From Phaseolus vulgaris (lineage: Eukaryota > Streptophyta > Magnoliopsida > Fabales > Fabaceae): a stretch of 64,000 nt of DNA. This document shows, in pieces, positions 41,077 to 52,560 of this stretch. The stretch covers positions 28,544,381 to 28,608,380 of the forward strand of contig NC_023749.2 in NCBI RefSeq assembly GCF_000499845.2, in the 5' to 3' direction. The number at the start of each line of letters is the position of its first letter. Position 1 is the first letter of the stretch. The translations under genes and the position numbers were made by a program. A model generated the notes under the pieces. The model made no database searches. It saw only the letters and a list, made by a program, of their open reading frames with translations, and was not told the origin of the DNA.

Positions 41077-42426
41077 AAATTTATTCAGGTAGACCCTGCT
41101 AGATTGAATCTTATTTTACAGTTACCTTACCCCTCTTCTGTTAGACAGGTTAGATCTTTTCTTAGACTATCTAGCACATTTGAACTCATACCTTGCTATG
41201 TTGACATAGTGAACTACCTTGCTACTTCAATTTTTCCACCATTGGCAACCAAGGCACATTGAGACAAACTCAAGAGTGAGTCCAAGTACTATGTTTGGGA
41301 TGATCCTTACTTATGGCGTTTTTGTAGTGATCAAATCATACGTAGATGTATTCCTGACCTTGAGATCCCATATGTGCTGAATTTTTGTCATGCCTCACCC
41401 TTTGGAGGACACTTAGCTACACAATGTACTGCAAGAAAAGTATTGGACTGTGGTTTCTTTTGGCCAACAATGTTTAGAGATGCATGGATTGTCTCATCCA
41501 CGTGTGAGAGATGTCAAAGAGCAAGCGCTGCTATCTCTAAAAGACAACAGATGCCCCAACAACCCATGCTCTTTTGTGAAGTCTTTGATGTATGGGGTAT
41601 TGATTTCATGGGTCCCTTTCCTGTCTCTTTTGGATTCACTTATATCTTACTTGCTGTGGACTATGTCTCCAAATGGGTGGAGGCAATAGCCACAAGAACT
41701 AATGATTCTCATGTTGTTGCAACTTTTATTCGCTCTAACCTCTTTTGCAAATTTGGGATTCCTAAAGCTATCATCAGCGACCAAGGCACACATTTTTTTA
41801 ACAGGTTACTAGATGGTCTACTTAGGAAATATGGGGTGATCCATAGAGCATCCACACCATATCATCCACAAACAAATGACCAAGCTGAGGTCTCCAACAG
41901 AGAAATAAAGCGCATTCTGGAGAAGATGGTTAACCCAACAAGGAAGGATAGGAGTAAACGTCTTAACGATGCCATTTGAGCCCATTGTACAACCTATAAA
42001 CCACCTATTGGGATGTCTCCCTTTAGGGTCGTCTTTGGAAAAGCTTGTCATCTACCTATGGAGATCGAGCACAAAGCTTATTGGGCAATAAAGGCATGCA
42101 GCATGAATTATGACAAGGCAAGAGAGCAGCGAAAACTCCAGTTGCAAGAGCTGGATGAGATCCGTTTGGAGGCATCTGAGAACTCAAAATTTTACAAGGA
42201 GAGGACCAAGCGTCTCCATGACCACTTCATCACTGGCAAGGAGTTTGTTGCAGACCAACGTGTGTTAATGTTCAACTCCAGATTAAAGCTTGTGCCTGGA
42301 AAGTTGCGCTCAAGATGGATTGGTCCATTTTTTATCACCCATGTCCATCCTCATGGTGCTGTAGAATTGCAGAGTCTAACGTCTACAAAGACATTTAAGG
42401 TGAATGGACATCGTCTAAAGCTCTAA
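41077..42426 (+). pseudogene. Athila copy B: RNase H remnant and integrase
   Basis: 41077-41373 holds the same RNase H deletion scar as copy A, including an identical TGA after ATKAH. 41374-41979 is open: CERCQRA finger end, [10 protein letters not shown] (Asp), ISDQGTHF (Asp), [10 protein letters not shown] (Glu). TGA at 41977-41979 replaces the Trp codon of IWAH. 42013-42426 carries [14 protein letters not shown] and the C-terminal domain ([31 protein letters not shown]), ending at TAA in place of a Phe/Gln codon pair. Integrase catalytic residues are kept but the protein is split. Confidence 0.88.
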
Positions 42427-42887
42427 CATGAGATTCCTCAAGAAGACACGGTGGAAGAAATTACCTTGCAAGCCCCCAATTACCTTCAAGCTTGAAGAGG
42501 AAGTATTCCTTCTCTTACTTCTGTCGTACACATTTATTAATTGCTTTTACATTAAGGACAATGTTTGATTTAAGTGTGGGGGAGGAGAATTATAGTTTAG
42601 GATTTATTTTTGTCTCTTGCTTTTGTTTTCTTTGTTTGAGTTTAATTTTCTGCTTAAATAAAATAAATTAGCTTTTTCGGATCGTCTAATGACTGGCATG
42701 TTTCAAAATTCTTGCAAATCTTGATTTCTTGATATTTGTTGTTTTAGTCGTTTTGCTATCAAATTAATATGCATCAAGCGTAGACTTGTCCAATGCTAGA
42801 AAGATAATAGTATAACAGTGGTCAGATGACCCCAAGTCGTCTCCCAAAGAATCCAATAGTGAGTCCATTGAACAAATCTTCATAGCT
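42427..42887 (+). other. Athila copy B 3' non-coding tail
   Basis: Counterpart of 9518-9900, with agtgtgggggaggagaatta at about 42572. It ends where AT-rich unit 3 starts. No gene. Confidence 0.7.
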
Positions 42888-44821
42888 AATTAGATATCAA
42901 TTTAGAAACTATTTAACAATAATATAAACTAATTTTTTCAAGTCTCTGGTCTCTAATTTATTAACTATAACAACTAATTATTTTTTGGTATCTAAAATTA
43001 ATTTGTATTAGTAGTGATGTTTCACAAAAACTAGTTAGAAATTGAAACTTGAAAGTAATTAACTTATAAATTTTACGTTTTGAGATGTTTATAGTTTTGG
43101 TTTTTAAAAATATATATTTTAAATCTTTAAATTTTTATTAGTAGATGGATTACTTTAATTGCAATTTTCTTAGTTTCAGTGCTTTTATTTTATATTATAT
43201 TATTAATCTTATACTATTTCATAACATATTTTTAATCAAAATTTTAAAAATAATATTAATAATACTATATCAATTAGTGTATTGGAGTAATAAATTAAAT
43301 ATTATAATAAAGTCAAAATAAGTACGTATAAATGGAGGGGAATAAGTTAAATAAATAATAACTCGCTCTAGTTGAAAAAAAACGGAAGATTTAATAAATA
43401 TTTAAAAAATAATAATAGAATAAATATAAAAAATTAGAATTTAATATTTTAAAAATCTACTTCAAATAAAAATTGATTTGCAAACAGATTCTATTCAAGT
43501 TAAACAAGCTTCTTAAATAATATAAGTTAGAAACTATCTAAATAACCTGGTAAAAATATTATATCTAAATTTAGTTTTAAAAAATTAATGAAAAAGTTAT
43601 GTAAACTTTAATTTTTTAATTAAACTTTAAAACTTCCACGTTAATACTCTAGAAATGAACTTATCCCATATATTTATATATAAATCTTTGTTAATAACAA
43701 CACTCTAAAAAGTATAAATGATAATATTTAAGTTTTTTCATGTAAAAATTGATATTTAATTATATATTAATCTATTATAAAAATTATATATTAAAATTAT
43801 TGTATTTTTTAAACTTCTATTATATTCACGTCAAATACTAGAGAACAGTAAATATCATTTTCTCTAAAAAATAATATATGTAGAGGAAAAGTCACGTCAG
43901 CTTATATTATTTCTGAATTCAAATTCATTTATTATCCTGTTATAGTATTTCTTTTATTTTTCCATTACGGTAAGGTTTTCCAATATTAAAAAATATTATT
44001 TTTTATTTATATAAGATGTGATTTATTTTTTAATTTTATAATATATGTTTAATATTTTAATAAAAATTTAGAATTTTTTTATTTATTTAATTTGTTGTTG
44101 TGTTTATATTAATATATTTTTGTGTATAATTATTATGTTTATGAGTTATAATTTATTTAATTATAATGCTTTATGAATTTTTTTTATTGTTAATTATGTT
44201 ATATTTTTTCTTGTAATATATTTTATTTTTCATTATTACAGGGTTTTTAATGTTAAAAAAATAATATATTTATTTATTTAATGATTTATTTTTGAATTTT
44301 ATAATACATTTTAATATTTTAAGAAATTACATGAAGTCTTTTTTTTATTTAATTTGTTGAATAGATATTTCTTTTAATTATAATTTTTAAATTATACCGA
44401 TTTATATTTAATTATTTTTAATTATAATTTTTAAATTTATGAATATGTGAAAGTTATTTATTTTTAAACAAAAAGAAACTCATTTGATTATTAATTTTTT
44501 TAATAGGTAAGAGTAAATTTGTAAAGTAAGATTTTACACCTTTAAAATAATTCAAAATTCCCTCACAAACATCACAGTACTCAGAAACTCCAATAAACTT
44601 CTTTTTCTCATGAATTCACTCTAACATATCTCAATCCAAACATTTCACACTTCCGTCTCACATCCTCATAAATTCACTCCCTCAAATCCCCACAAATTCT
44701 CGCTTCAATCCAAGCACACCCTTAGCACATAATATTTTTTTCTATATGAATTCAATATCAAGGGAGGATAATCTCAATTTTAATACTGAACCTAAAAATT
44801 CCTATATAATGTTCTTTTATG

Positions 44822-45169
44822 GGACTTGCTACTTGTGGAGGTATTTTTCGTGGGAGTATGGGAGAATTTATTGGTGCTTTTTCAGCGTTTCTTGAAGTTC
44901 AAACTGCTTTGGTTGCTGAGTTTTATGGAGTTATACATGCTATGGAGGAAGCTCAAAAAATGGGACTTACTAATGTCTGGCTTGAATGTGATTCTGCCTT
45001 GGTTTGTTCTGCGTTTATTGCTAGGACTAATGTTCCGTGGATGCTTCAGAATCGATGGAATACTTGTCTTAATTTTTGTGGGACAATCAGGTTTAGGGTA
45101 ACTCATATTTTTCGTGAAGGGAATGCGTGTGCTGATAAGTTAGCTAATTTAGGATTTATTCATAGATAA
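44822..45169 (+). pseudogene. LINE ORF2 C-terminus: RNase H-like domain
   Basis: About 115 residues with plant LINE RNase H landmarks: CGGIFRGSMGEFIGAFSAF, TALVAEFYGVIHAMEEAQ (Glu in AEF), VWLECDSALVCSAF (Asp), and VTHIFREGNACADKLAN with the final Asp. The first catalytic Asp region precedes the truncation. The ATG at 44819 belongs to the target duplication, so this is a fragment and not a complete gene. Followed by a 3' UTR of about 260 bp. Confidence 0.85.
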
Positions 45170-45433
45170 TCATTTCATTGGTATAATAGACTCCCAGCTA
45201 GTCTGTTCTTAGAATTCTTTATGAATAGGTATAATCTACCTATGTATCGTTTGTGTTAACATATGGGTTTTGGTCTAGTCCCCCCATATTCTTGTATTTT
45301 CTTTCTTTTTTCTTTTTTTAATAATATTTTTTTTCATGTGATGGCAGATGATTGTTGTTACTTGAGGTGTCAGCTTAGCTGAGATGTCAAGTTGCATAGT
45401 GATGCCTAACACGAAAACTTTATAAAAAAAAAA
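44822..45433 (+). mobile_element. 5'-truncated LINE insertion with 17-bp target duplication
   Basis: Flanked by tataatgttcttttatg at 44805-44821 and 45434-45450. Unit 1 has a single copy of this target (about 11901-11917). The insert ends in an A-run after taacacgaaaactttat, and its coding part is the 3' end of a LINE ORF2. Truncation at the 5' side, poly(A) and a long target duplication are hallmarks of target-primed reverse transcription. Confidence 0.88.
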
Positions 45434-45599
45434 TATAATGTTCTTTTATGAAAATAAATATATAATAAATTACAAACTTACCAATCATTCCCCTATAATA
45501 ATATTAAGCATAATATATTAATAAAATATAATAAATATAATAACAATATAGTGAAAAGATAAACAAATTATAACACGTATAAACATAAGCATAGTAATT

Positions 45600-45671
45600 G
45601 AGGTGTCAGTCTAGCTGAAATGTCAAGTTGCATAGTGATGTCTAAAGTAAAAACTTTTTAGAAAAAAAAAA
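45600..45671 (+). mobile_element. LINE-tail-like sequence in unit 3, plus orientation
   Basis: gaggtgtcagtctagctgaaatgtcaag … aaactttttag plus an A-run. Equivalent to 12067-12138 of unit 1. Confidence 0.5.
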
Positions 45672-46060
45672 GATAAACATAATAAGACATGTTTTTATTC
45701 TATAATTTTTTTAATTATAACTTTTATTAATCTCCATTTCATTGTACTATTGTTTTCTTTTTTATTTAAAAAGTTTCAAACTTTGAGAATCTATAATATT
45801 AAAAATTAGTATAATAAGTGTTACTTATAATATTAGTAATAAGTGTTTTTTTTTATCAGCAATTAGTAATAAGTGTTATTGGGTAGTGTTAAAGACATGC
45901 TTGTAAAACATTTCTCTCTTCACTATTTTTCTACAACCAACTAATTAAAAATAAATAAAACTTACAAATATTGTTAAGGTGATATTAAATTGATAATTTA
46001 TATTCCTATTTTTCACTTGATATACACAAAACCCATAATAAAAACATTTATAAAACTTTC

Positions 46061-46160
46061 TTTTTTATAAAAAACTTTCATGTTAGGTATAGCTATGCAA
46101 CTTGACATCTCAGCTAGACTGACACCTCAAACAACCACAATCATCTATCATCATATGAAA
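46061..46160 (-). mobile_element. LINE-tail-like sequence in unit 3, minus orientation
   Basis: Inverted version of the same tail (minus strand …gaggtgtcagtctagctgag…), equivalent to 12301-12394 of unit 1. It faces the copy at 45600-45671 across about 390 bp. Confidence 0.5.
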
Positions 46161-46964
46161 AAAAATATCATTAAAAAAGAAAAAATACAAAATTAAAGAA
46201 TGACTAATCCAAAATTTCATATGTTAAAAAAAACCTTACATAGATAGATTATATGTATTTCCTATTAAATATTAAAATGAATTTTTTTCTTTGTACAGTA
46301 ATAATTAACTTTTAAAGGATATATTGAATTTTACAAAATCAATGAAAGTCCTGCTAATTTTTATTTTCTTATTAATATTTAAATATCACACATTAATAGT
46401 TCATATATAAACTTATTTTATATAATGACGCGTAACTCTTCATTAATGACCATATCTTAAAAAGATATTGAATCTTTAACATATACACTGAATTTTACAA
46501 AATTAATAATTAATAAAAGTAATATAAATTTTTATTTTTCAATGAATATTTAAAAGCTACACATTAATAATCTTTGAATCAACATGAAATTTATAAATTA
46601 ATTTTTAAATTGATATATAATTAATTACTAATGTTTTAACTACAAACTTTAGGATTTAAATTAATCGCTAGCTATCAATTTAGAGAGTAGTTTATAGATA
46701 ATAAAAATTACTTTATATACCAATAAATTATTTTAGTCTCTAAAATAATATCTAATTTAAACAAATAACTAATTATTATTTTTCTCAAAAGTCAATTTCT
46801 ATTTAATGATTTTTCTAATGTAAATTAAAGAAAATCATGTAAATTTATTTTTTAATTAATATTTAAAACTTACACATTAATACTCATAAATATTCAATTA
46901 TATTATAGTATTATGAAAATAAAGTTTAAAGTTGAGTATTAGAATATGTTGAATTTGAATTCAC

Positions 46965-46973
46965 ATATAAAGG
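46965..46973 (+). promoter_or_regulatory. TATA box of the defensin-like gene
   Basis: ATATAAAGG 62 bases before the ATG at 47035, which leaves room for a 5' leader of about 30-40 bases. Absent from unit 1 because of the deletion. Confidence 0.6.
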
Positions 46974-47034
46974 CAAATGTATATTGATAAATCATATAAA
47001 GCATATTGAAGGAAAAGCAGGACAAATTGTAAGA

Positions 47035-47378
47035 ATGGCTGGTTATTCAGTAATGTGGATGATTTTGTTCAAAGTTCTCCTTGCAACAACAATTGTTCTT
47101 GTCATTTCATCTGGTACGTATAAATTATTATATTATATTTTAGAACATATATTTGTAAAACATGTGTGCCTTTGAGTTTTGGTTTTGGTGAATTGTTCCT
47201 AATTTTAGTTTTGAAAATCCATAATGTAGGTGTGAGGAGTCAAGATCCACCGAAGTGTCCTGGAACATGTTCTCAATTTCCTGACTGTGATGCTCAGTGT
47301 AGGTTCATAGGTTATGGTGCAGGAAAATGCACAGGCAAATTGTGTTGTTGCTCCTTTGATCTTCAACAGTTCTCTTAG
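47035..47378 (+). CDS. Defensin-like cysteine-rich secreted peptide (DEFL), two exons
   Basis: Exon 1 (47035-47113) encodes a hydrophobic signal peptide (MAGYSVMWMILFKVLLATTI, then VLVISS). A GT-AG intron of 116 bases (47114-47229) in phase 1 follows, then exon 2 (47230-47378), giving 75 residues in all. The mature part has eight cysteines in the order C-x3-C-x5-C-x3-C-x9-C-x4-C-C-C, with the GYGAGKC segment before the fifth. Signal exon, intron right at its end and a Gly-x-Cys core are the usual layout of plant defensin-like genes, which act outside the cell in defence, reproduction or nodulation. The start was chosen because it opens the signal peptide; an upstream in-frame ATG (46984) lies near the expected transcript start. 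No stop or frameshift. It sits in AT-rich unit 3 and is lost from unit 1. Confidence 0.85.
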
Positions 47379-47470
47379 TTCAGATCTTACTAGATCTGCT
47401 TGCAACCAAACAATCTATTCCTTCAATAATATTGCAACATCATGTTTATAAAACCTTGTTTACAACTAAA

Positions 47471-47502
47471 CTCTCTCTCTCTCACTATATATATATATAT
47501 AA
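47471..47502. repeat. Compound CT/AT microsatellite
   Basis: (CT)6-7 followed by (AT)9-like repeats just downstream of the defensin-like gene. In unit 1 only a short tatatata remnant remains at the deletion scar. Confidence 0.85.
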
Positions 47503-48301
47503 TATTACATACACTCTTATTTTATCTAATAATAAATTAATAATGAAATTACATTACTTAAGAATTATAATTCACCGTAAAATTTTAATTTCTTTTATTA
47601 AACAAATCAGATTTTGTATTCATACTAAAAAAACATCCGTTAATTTATTATGATGTCTGTTCAAGCAATATGTTGAATTCTTTCTTTGGTTGCTATTGTT
47701 GTTGTTATTGTTAAAAATAGAGAAAAAAAAGATAGTTTTGTTAGATCCAACATTATTTAATTTATTACTGTTGTACGATGTTCCAATATTGTTGATAAAA
47801 TTTTATATGATTATTTTTACTTTCTATGTAAAATATATCCGTCAAACTTCATGATACCAATTATTGGATAATTTGTTATTAGGTAAAAAAGATTTATAAT
47901 TGATAAGGTAACTTTTTACTTAAGAGTATAAAATGACTTGACTAATATAGTTTATACCGTAAAATATTTCATGCAAAAAGAACCAATATTGTTTATAATT
48001 TGTTTTTTAAATGTTGTCCTATAAAATTTCAATATCAATTTTATCATTTATATAGACCACACATTGATCAATTTTCAATCACAATCATTGGATTGCATTT
48101 TAATCTCACTGAACATAAATTTATCGTCTTTCGGAAGACACATTAAGTATGTATCATCAAACAAAACTCATACATCATCCCAGATCTATGACATAAATTT
48201 CTTACATTTTTCATCATTCATATATAGTACATATATAATACATATCATGTAATTTAGATTCTAACTACCAATTATTTAGATTATAAATTTGGTAGAAAAA
48301 C

Positions 48302-49447
48302 CTTCATGGCTAATTAGATACCAATTAAGAAACTATTTAACAATAATAGAAACTAATTTAAAAACTATTTTCTTTTAAGTCTCTAGTCTCTAATTTATTA
48401 ACTATAGCAACTATTTATTTTTTTGTCTCTAAAATTAGTTTTTATTAGTAGTGATGTTTCACAAAAACTAGTTAGAGATTGAAACCTGAAAATAATTAGC
48501 TTATAAATTTTACGTTTTTATAGTTTTGGTTTTTAAAAATATATATTTTAAATCTTTAAATTTTTATTAGTAGATGAATTATTTAAATTGCAATTTTTTT
48601 AGTTTCAATTACTGCTTTTATTTTATATTATATTATTAATCTTATACAATTTAATAACATATTTTTAATCAAAATTTTAAAAATAGTATTAAAAATACTA
48701 TATCAATTAGTGTATTGGAGTAATAAATTAAATATTATAATAAAGTCAAAATAAGTACGTATAAATGGAGGGGTTTAAGTTAAATAAATAATAACTCGCT
48801 CTAGTTGAAAAAAACCCGGAAGATTTAATAAATATTTAAAAAATAATAATAGAATAAATATAAAAATTAGAAGTTAATATTTTAAAAAGCAACTTCAAAT
48901 AAAAATTGATTTGCAAACAGGTTTAAACAAGCTACTTAAATAATATAAGTTAGAAACTATCTCAATAACCTCGTAAAAATATTATATCCAAATTGAGTTT
49001 TACAAAAATTAATGAAAAGGTCATCTAAACTTTATTTTTTCAATTAACATTTAAACTTCCATGTTAATACTCTAGAAATGAACTTATTCTATATATTTAT
49101 ACATAAATCTTTGTTAATAACAACACTCTAAAAAGTATAAATATAATATTTAAGTTTTTTCATGTAAAAATTGACATTCAATTATATATATTAATTTATT
49201 ATAAAAATTATATATTAAAATTATTTTATTCATTAAACTTCTATTAGATTCACGTCAAACTCTCAACCAGTTGGATACCTTTCTTATCATAAAGTCATTG
49301 ACATTAACATTAAAATGCCATAGATCTATTACACTTATCAGACTACCTTCATTAAGTTGTCTCACAGTAATACTACATAATGATAATAGAAAGAATTTAC
49401 TTGTGTTACAAAAAAAAAAAAATCATGAGACCTACCATACACAATTT
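48302..49447. repeat. AT-rich unit 4, left part
   Basis: Counterpart of unit 2 left (13938-15094) with the same extra segment (about 49260-49447) beside the Tat LTR. The ORF 49271-49480 runs into the LTR and is not a gene. Confidence 0.75.
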
Positions 49448-49830
49448 TGTTCCTGCCGGTTAACACGCTCCGCCGATTGATTCTAACGGCAGCCTTTGGC
49501 CCTTCTATCTCCGCTTGAGAATGGTGTTTCCTGATCAAGAAATCTCTCACCTACAAAGACAAAGGGGCGCCTTGACGGTCTTTTTTACACTCTGACGCTC
49601 AAGTCAGTATAAGGGCAAAGAAACACCAAGTGTATAAAGTAGTTTCAGTCTCTGAAACTCTGTACCTTGCTAGGGTTCTTGACACCCTTTATATAGGTTG
49701 AAACTAGGGTTTACCTTTGTGTTGTTATCCTTGTCTAGGGTTCCTCTGAGAATGTCCTTGCGCCGCTATTTACATTATCTTAGCATATCTGGCACATAGA
49801 ACTTCCCTTAACTGGAATGCAACGAATAAC
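49448..49830 (-). mobile_element. 3' LTR of Tat copy B (truncated)
   Basis: On the minus strand it ends ACCGGCAGGAACA and is homologous to 15095-15475. It stops at …gcaacgaataac (49830), where unrelated DNA begins. Copy A continues for another about 240 bp. Confidence 0.8.
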
Positions 49831-50024
49831 CTTCACCCTTAACTATTTCTATTCTCCCATCGTAGACTATTAGAGCATCCAAAGCAATCCAAGGCTCTCT
49901 CTCTTCCTTCCATACAGATAGCTATCGATGGAGCATCTTCTTTTCATTTGAATACGCTGTTTGCAAGAATACCTGGGATATTCCTAATTCAGTCTATGCT
50001 TTCAGTAAAGTAAGGGCCCACCTT
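49831..50024. other. Unassigned segment between LTR remnant and pol of Tat copy B
   Basis: About 200 bp (cttcacccttaactatt … gggcccaccttttatgc) match nothing else I can find in the window. It ends in tgctcggg, shared with pol, which suggests a microhomology join. No ORF and no known motif. Confidence 0.5.
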
Positions 50025-50310
50025 TTATGCTCGGGCATTCTGTTCTCTAGGTACGTGGACTAACTCGAACACCTCAAACGTTTCCTTCATAACTTGGACG
50101 TACTCTAGGTATGCAGTCATTTGAGGATCCTTAGCTTGGTATTCCCCCGTGACCTGACCTGTGACTAACAAAGAATCACTCTTTGCCAGCAAACCTTTTG
50201 TTCCCATCTCCTTGGCCAACAACATTCCAGCGATTAGAGCCTCATATTCTGCTTGGTTGTTAGTGGCCTTGAAAGCGAACCGTAGGGCCTGCTCAATCAG
50301 CAACCCATCT
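50025..50310 (-). pseudogene. Tat copy B: archaeal-like RNase H, C-terminal part
   Basis: Encodes MLIEQALRFAFKATNNQAEYE (catalytic Glu), AKSDSLLVTGQVTGEYQ (Asp) and VHVPREQNARA, truncated just before the last Asp at the junction with 49831-50024. Upstream the frame is interrupted by the solo LTR at 50311-51295 and continues at 51296. Confidence 0.85.
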
Positions 50311-51295
50311 TGATGAGAATCAAATAAAGGAGGCTTTTATTAATGGAGGAAGAGGATATCCACCCTCACATTTGAAGTTCTTCCTTCTAGTCTTCTCAAA
50401 ATTAAAAGAAGACATAAAATAAAGATGAGGCCCAAGCCCAAAGCCCAAGCCCAAGCCCAAGAAGGCCAAAGCCCAAAGAGCCCAAGTCCATCCCATGAGG
50501 GGCAAGGCCAAGCTTTGAAATACTCTTGTATAGTTTTAGGAGGTGTGGTTATTAAATAAAGGAGTGTGAAAATGTAAAATAAAGTCACATTACCCATGTG
50601 ACTTAGGAAAGTGGTGTAGGTGTAGTTTTTGAGAGGTGTCATAGTAGAAAAAGGTCACACCTCCCATGTGACTTGTTTTTGGTGGGAATTTCAAATGAGT
50701 TTATTTGAAATTTCCCACCTATTTTTCAGCACCTTAGGCTATAAATAGAGGTGCTTCCTTTGTAAAATTCAGATTGGAATTAATCTAAGAAAACTCTACT
50801 CAAATTTTGAGTGAACTTTGGAGAGCTTTGAGCCTTCTTCTCTAGTCTTATCTTGATGGATCAATGGAGTCCTCAAGTGGCGGCATCACTCTCATCTAGG
50901 AGCATTCCACACTTCTAGTGGCGAGATCATCCATCCTCCTTCCATCTTCATGAGCAATTCTTCTCTCCTTCCTTTCTCCTCTTTCTATTGTTTTTGTTAG
51001 CTTGTGTTCTTGAGTTTTGGTTTGGTGTTCTTGCTATTTTTATGAGTTTTGGTTCGGCAGTTTTATATTTCAGTCCATTCATCTTGTTCCTTTGCTTTTC
51101 TTGCTCTTTTGTTCGGTTCAATTTGACTATAATTGGTTCATCCAAATGAGTTTGGGATTTGGTACTAGTTTTTGGTGAGTTCTTGTCTTAGAACAATGAT
51201 CCAACTCTAAGAAAAGTGCCTCTATAATGTCCAACTCAAGGTGATTCCTAAGAAGGTCAAGAACCTTTCTCTATATGGCTAGTGGAATGACATCA
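50311..51295 (+). mobile_element. Solo LTR, family S, inside Tat copy B
   Basis: 985 bp from TGATGAGAATC to ATGACATCA with a perfect target duplication catct (50306-50310 and 51296-51300). Copy A has the empty site (caacccatctggtcc, about 16162-16176). TATAAATAG at 50740-50748. About 96-97% similar by eye to 35231-36218. The minus-strand Leu/Gly-rich ORFs come from its gcccaa repeats. Confidence 0.93.
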
Positions 51296-52560
51296 CATCT
51301 GGTCCTTCCAAGATGACACCAGCCTCGCTGCCTTGTTGGTTTGAGGAACCATCAACAAAGAGCACCCATATGAAACCTGCTCCTTCTTGGTGCGTGGCTG
51401 CCGAGGATATCTCTATTACGAAGTCAGCGTAAACCTGGCCTTTAATGGGGCCTCTAGGCTCATACTGTACGTCAAACTCAGATAGCTCTACTGCCCATCG
51501 CACCATTCTCCCTACCACATTTGGCTTTTGTAAGACTTTGCGAATTGGAAGGTCTGCCATTACTATCACGATGAAGCTCTGGAAGTAGTGGCAAAGTCTT
51601 CGCGCTGAGAATACTACTGCCAGAGCTGCTTTCTTTAGGGTCTGGTATCTCACCTCTGGCCCTTACAGTACTTTGCTGACGAAGTAGATCGACTTCTGCA
51701 CCTGGTCTTGTTCTTGTAGCAAAACCGAACTAATCGCCTTCTTCGGAACTGCAAAGTATAGGCGGAGCGGGGTACCTAATTCTGGCTTGCACAACACCGG
51801 TGGACTGGCCAGGTACTCCTTCAGCTTCACAAACACATCTTCGCACTCTCGGGTCCATACAAACCTGCTGTTTCTTTTCAGACACTGGAAATAAGGATGC
51901 CCCTTGTCACCACCTGCCGATACGAATTTGGACAGAGCGACCATGCGCCCTTTCAGCTGCTGCACCTCATTTCGAGATCGGGCTTCTCATTGCTATTATC
52001 GCAACACACTTCTCGGGATTCGCCTTTATCCCACGGTCAGTGAGTAGGAATCCCAAGAACTTTCCTGCTTCGACTCTGAACACACACTTCTCTGGGTTCA
52101 GCTTCAGCCTGTACTTCGCTATCGTGGTGAACAACTCTTCCAGGTCTACCACGTGTTGCTCCTTTTGTTGGGAGGTGACCACCATGTCATCTACATATGC
52201 TTGGACATTTCGCCCTAACATGGGCGCTAGTACTTTGTCCATCAGCCTCTGGTAGGTGGCACCTGCGTTCTTTAGTCCAAAGGGCATTACCTTGTAGCAA
52301 TAACAAGACAACTCTGTCATAAATGATGTCTTGCACTTGTTCCTGAGGTGCATCATGATCTGGTTGTAACCAGAGAAGGCATCCAGGAAGCTGAGTAATC
52401 TGCATCCAGACGCTCTGTTTACCAGGGCATCAATACTGGGCAACGGGTAGGAGTCCTTCGAACAGGCCTTGTTGAGATCTGTGAAGTCAACGTCATCCTC
52501 CACTTCCCACTGGCCTTCTTTGCTAACACCACATTGGCCAACCATTTGGGGTACTGAATC
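51296..52560 (-). pseudogene. Tat copy B: RT, RNase H and start of second RNase H
   Basis: 52545-51967 is a 192-residue RT frame: DFTDLNKACSKDSYPLPSID, LLSFLDAFSGYNQI, VMPFGLKNAGATYQR and the catalytic AYVDDMVV, with the thumb ending NPEKC. A frame change near 51966 leads to 51965-51663 (ALSKFVSAGGDKGHPYFQ, FVWTRECEDVF). After a TAA (51663-51665) 51653-51296 carries FSARRLCHYF, EPRGPIKGQVYADFVIE and LFVDGSSNQQGSEAG. The RT catalytic aspartates are intact. Stops and frameshifts make the polyprotein inactive. Confidence 0.88.

Larger units (their letters stand above)
38290..42887 (+). mobile_element. Athila-type element, copy B (gag to 3' tail, no LTR)
   Basis: Same element as 6372-9900 but with gag retained at the 5' side. 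It shares with copy A the loss of RNase H and the stop after GHIIS, which shows that both derive from one defective ancestor copied as DNA. Non-coding tail from 42427. Confidence 0.88.
42888..48301. repeat. AT-rich unit 3 (carries the defensin-like gene)
   Basis: Counterpart of unit 1 (9901-13937). It is longer because it has a LINE insertion (44822-45433), about 160 extra bases near 45740-45910 and the defensin-like gene segment (about 46741-47483), none of which is in unit 1. Apart from these I see only AT-rich DNA without a gene. Confidence 0.8.

Noticed and set aside
46984..47175. Longer defensin-like start MINHIKHIEGKAGQI and a one-exon reading
   Set aside because: The upstream residues are charged and spoil the signal peptide, and reading through the intron loses the cysteines; splicing at 47113/47230 gives the consistent family layout.
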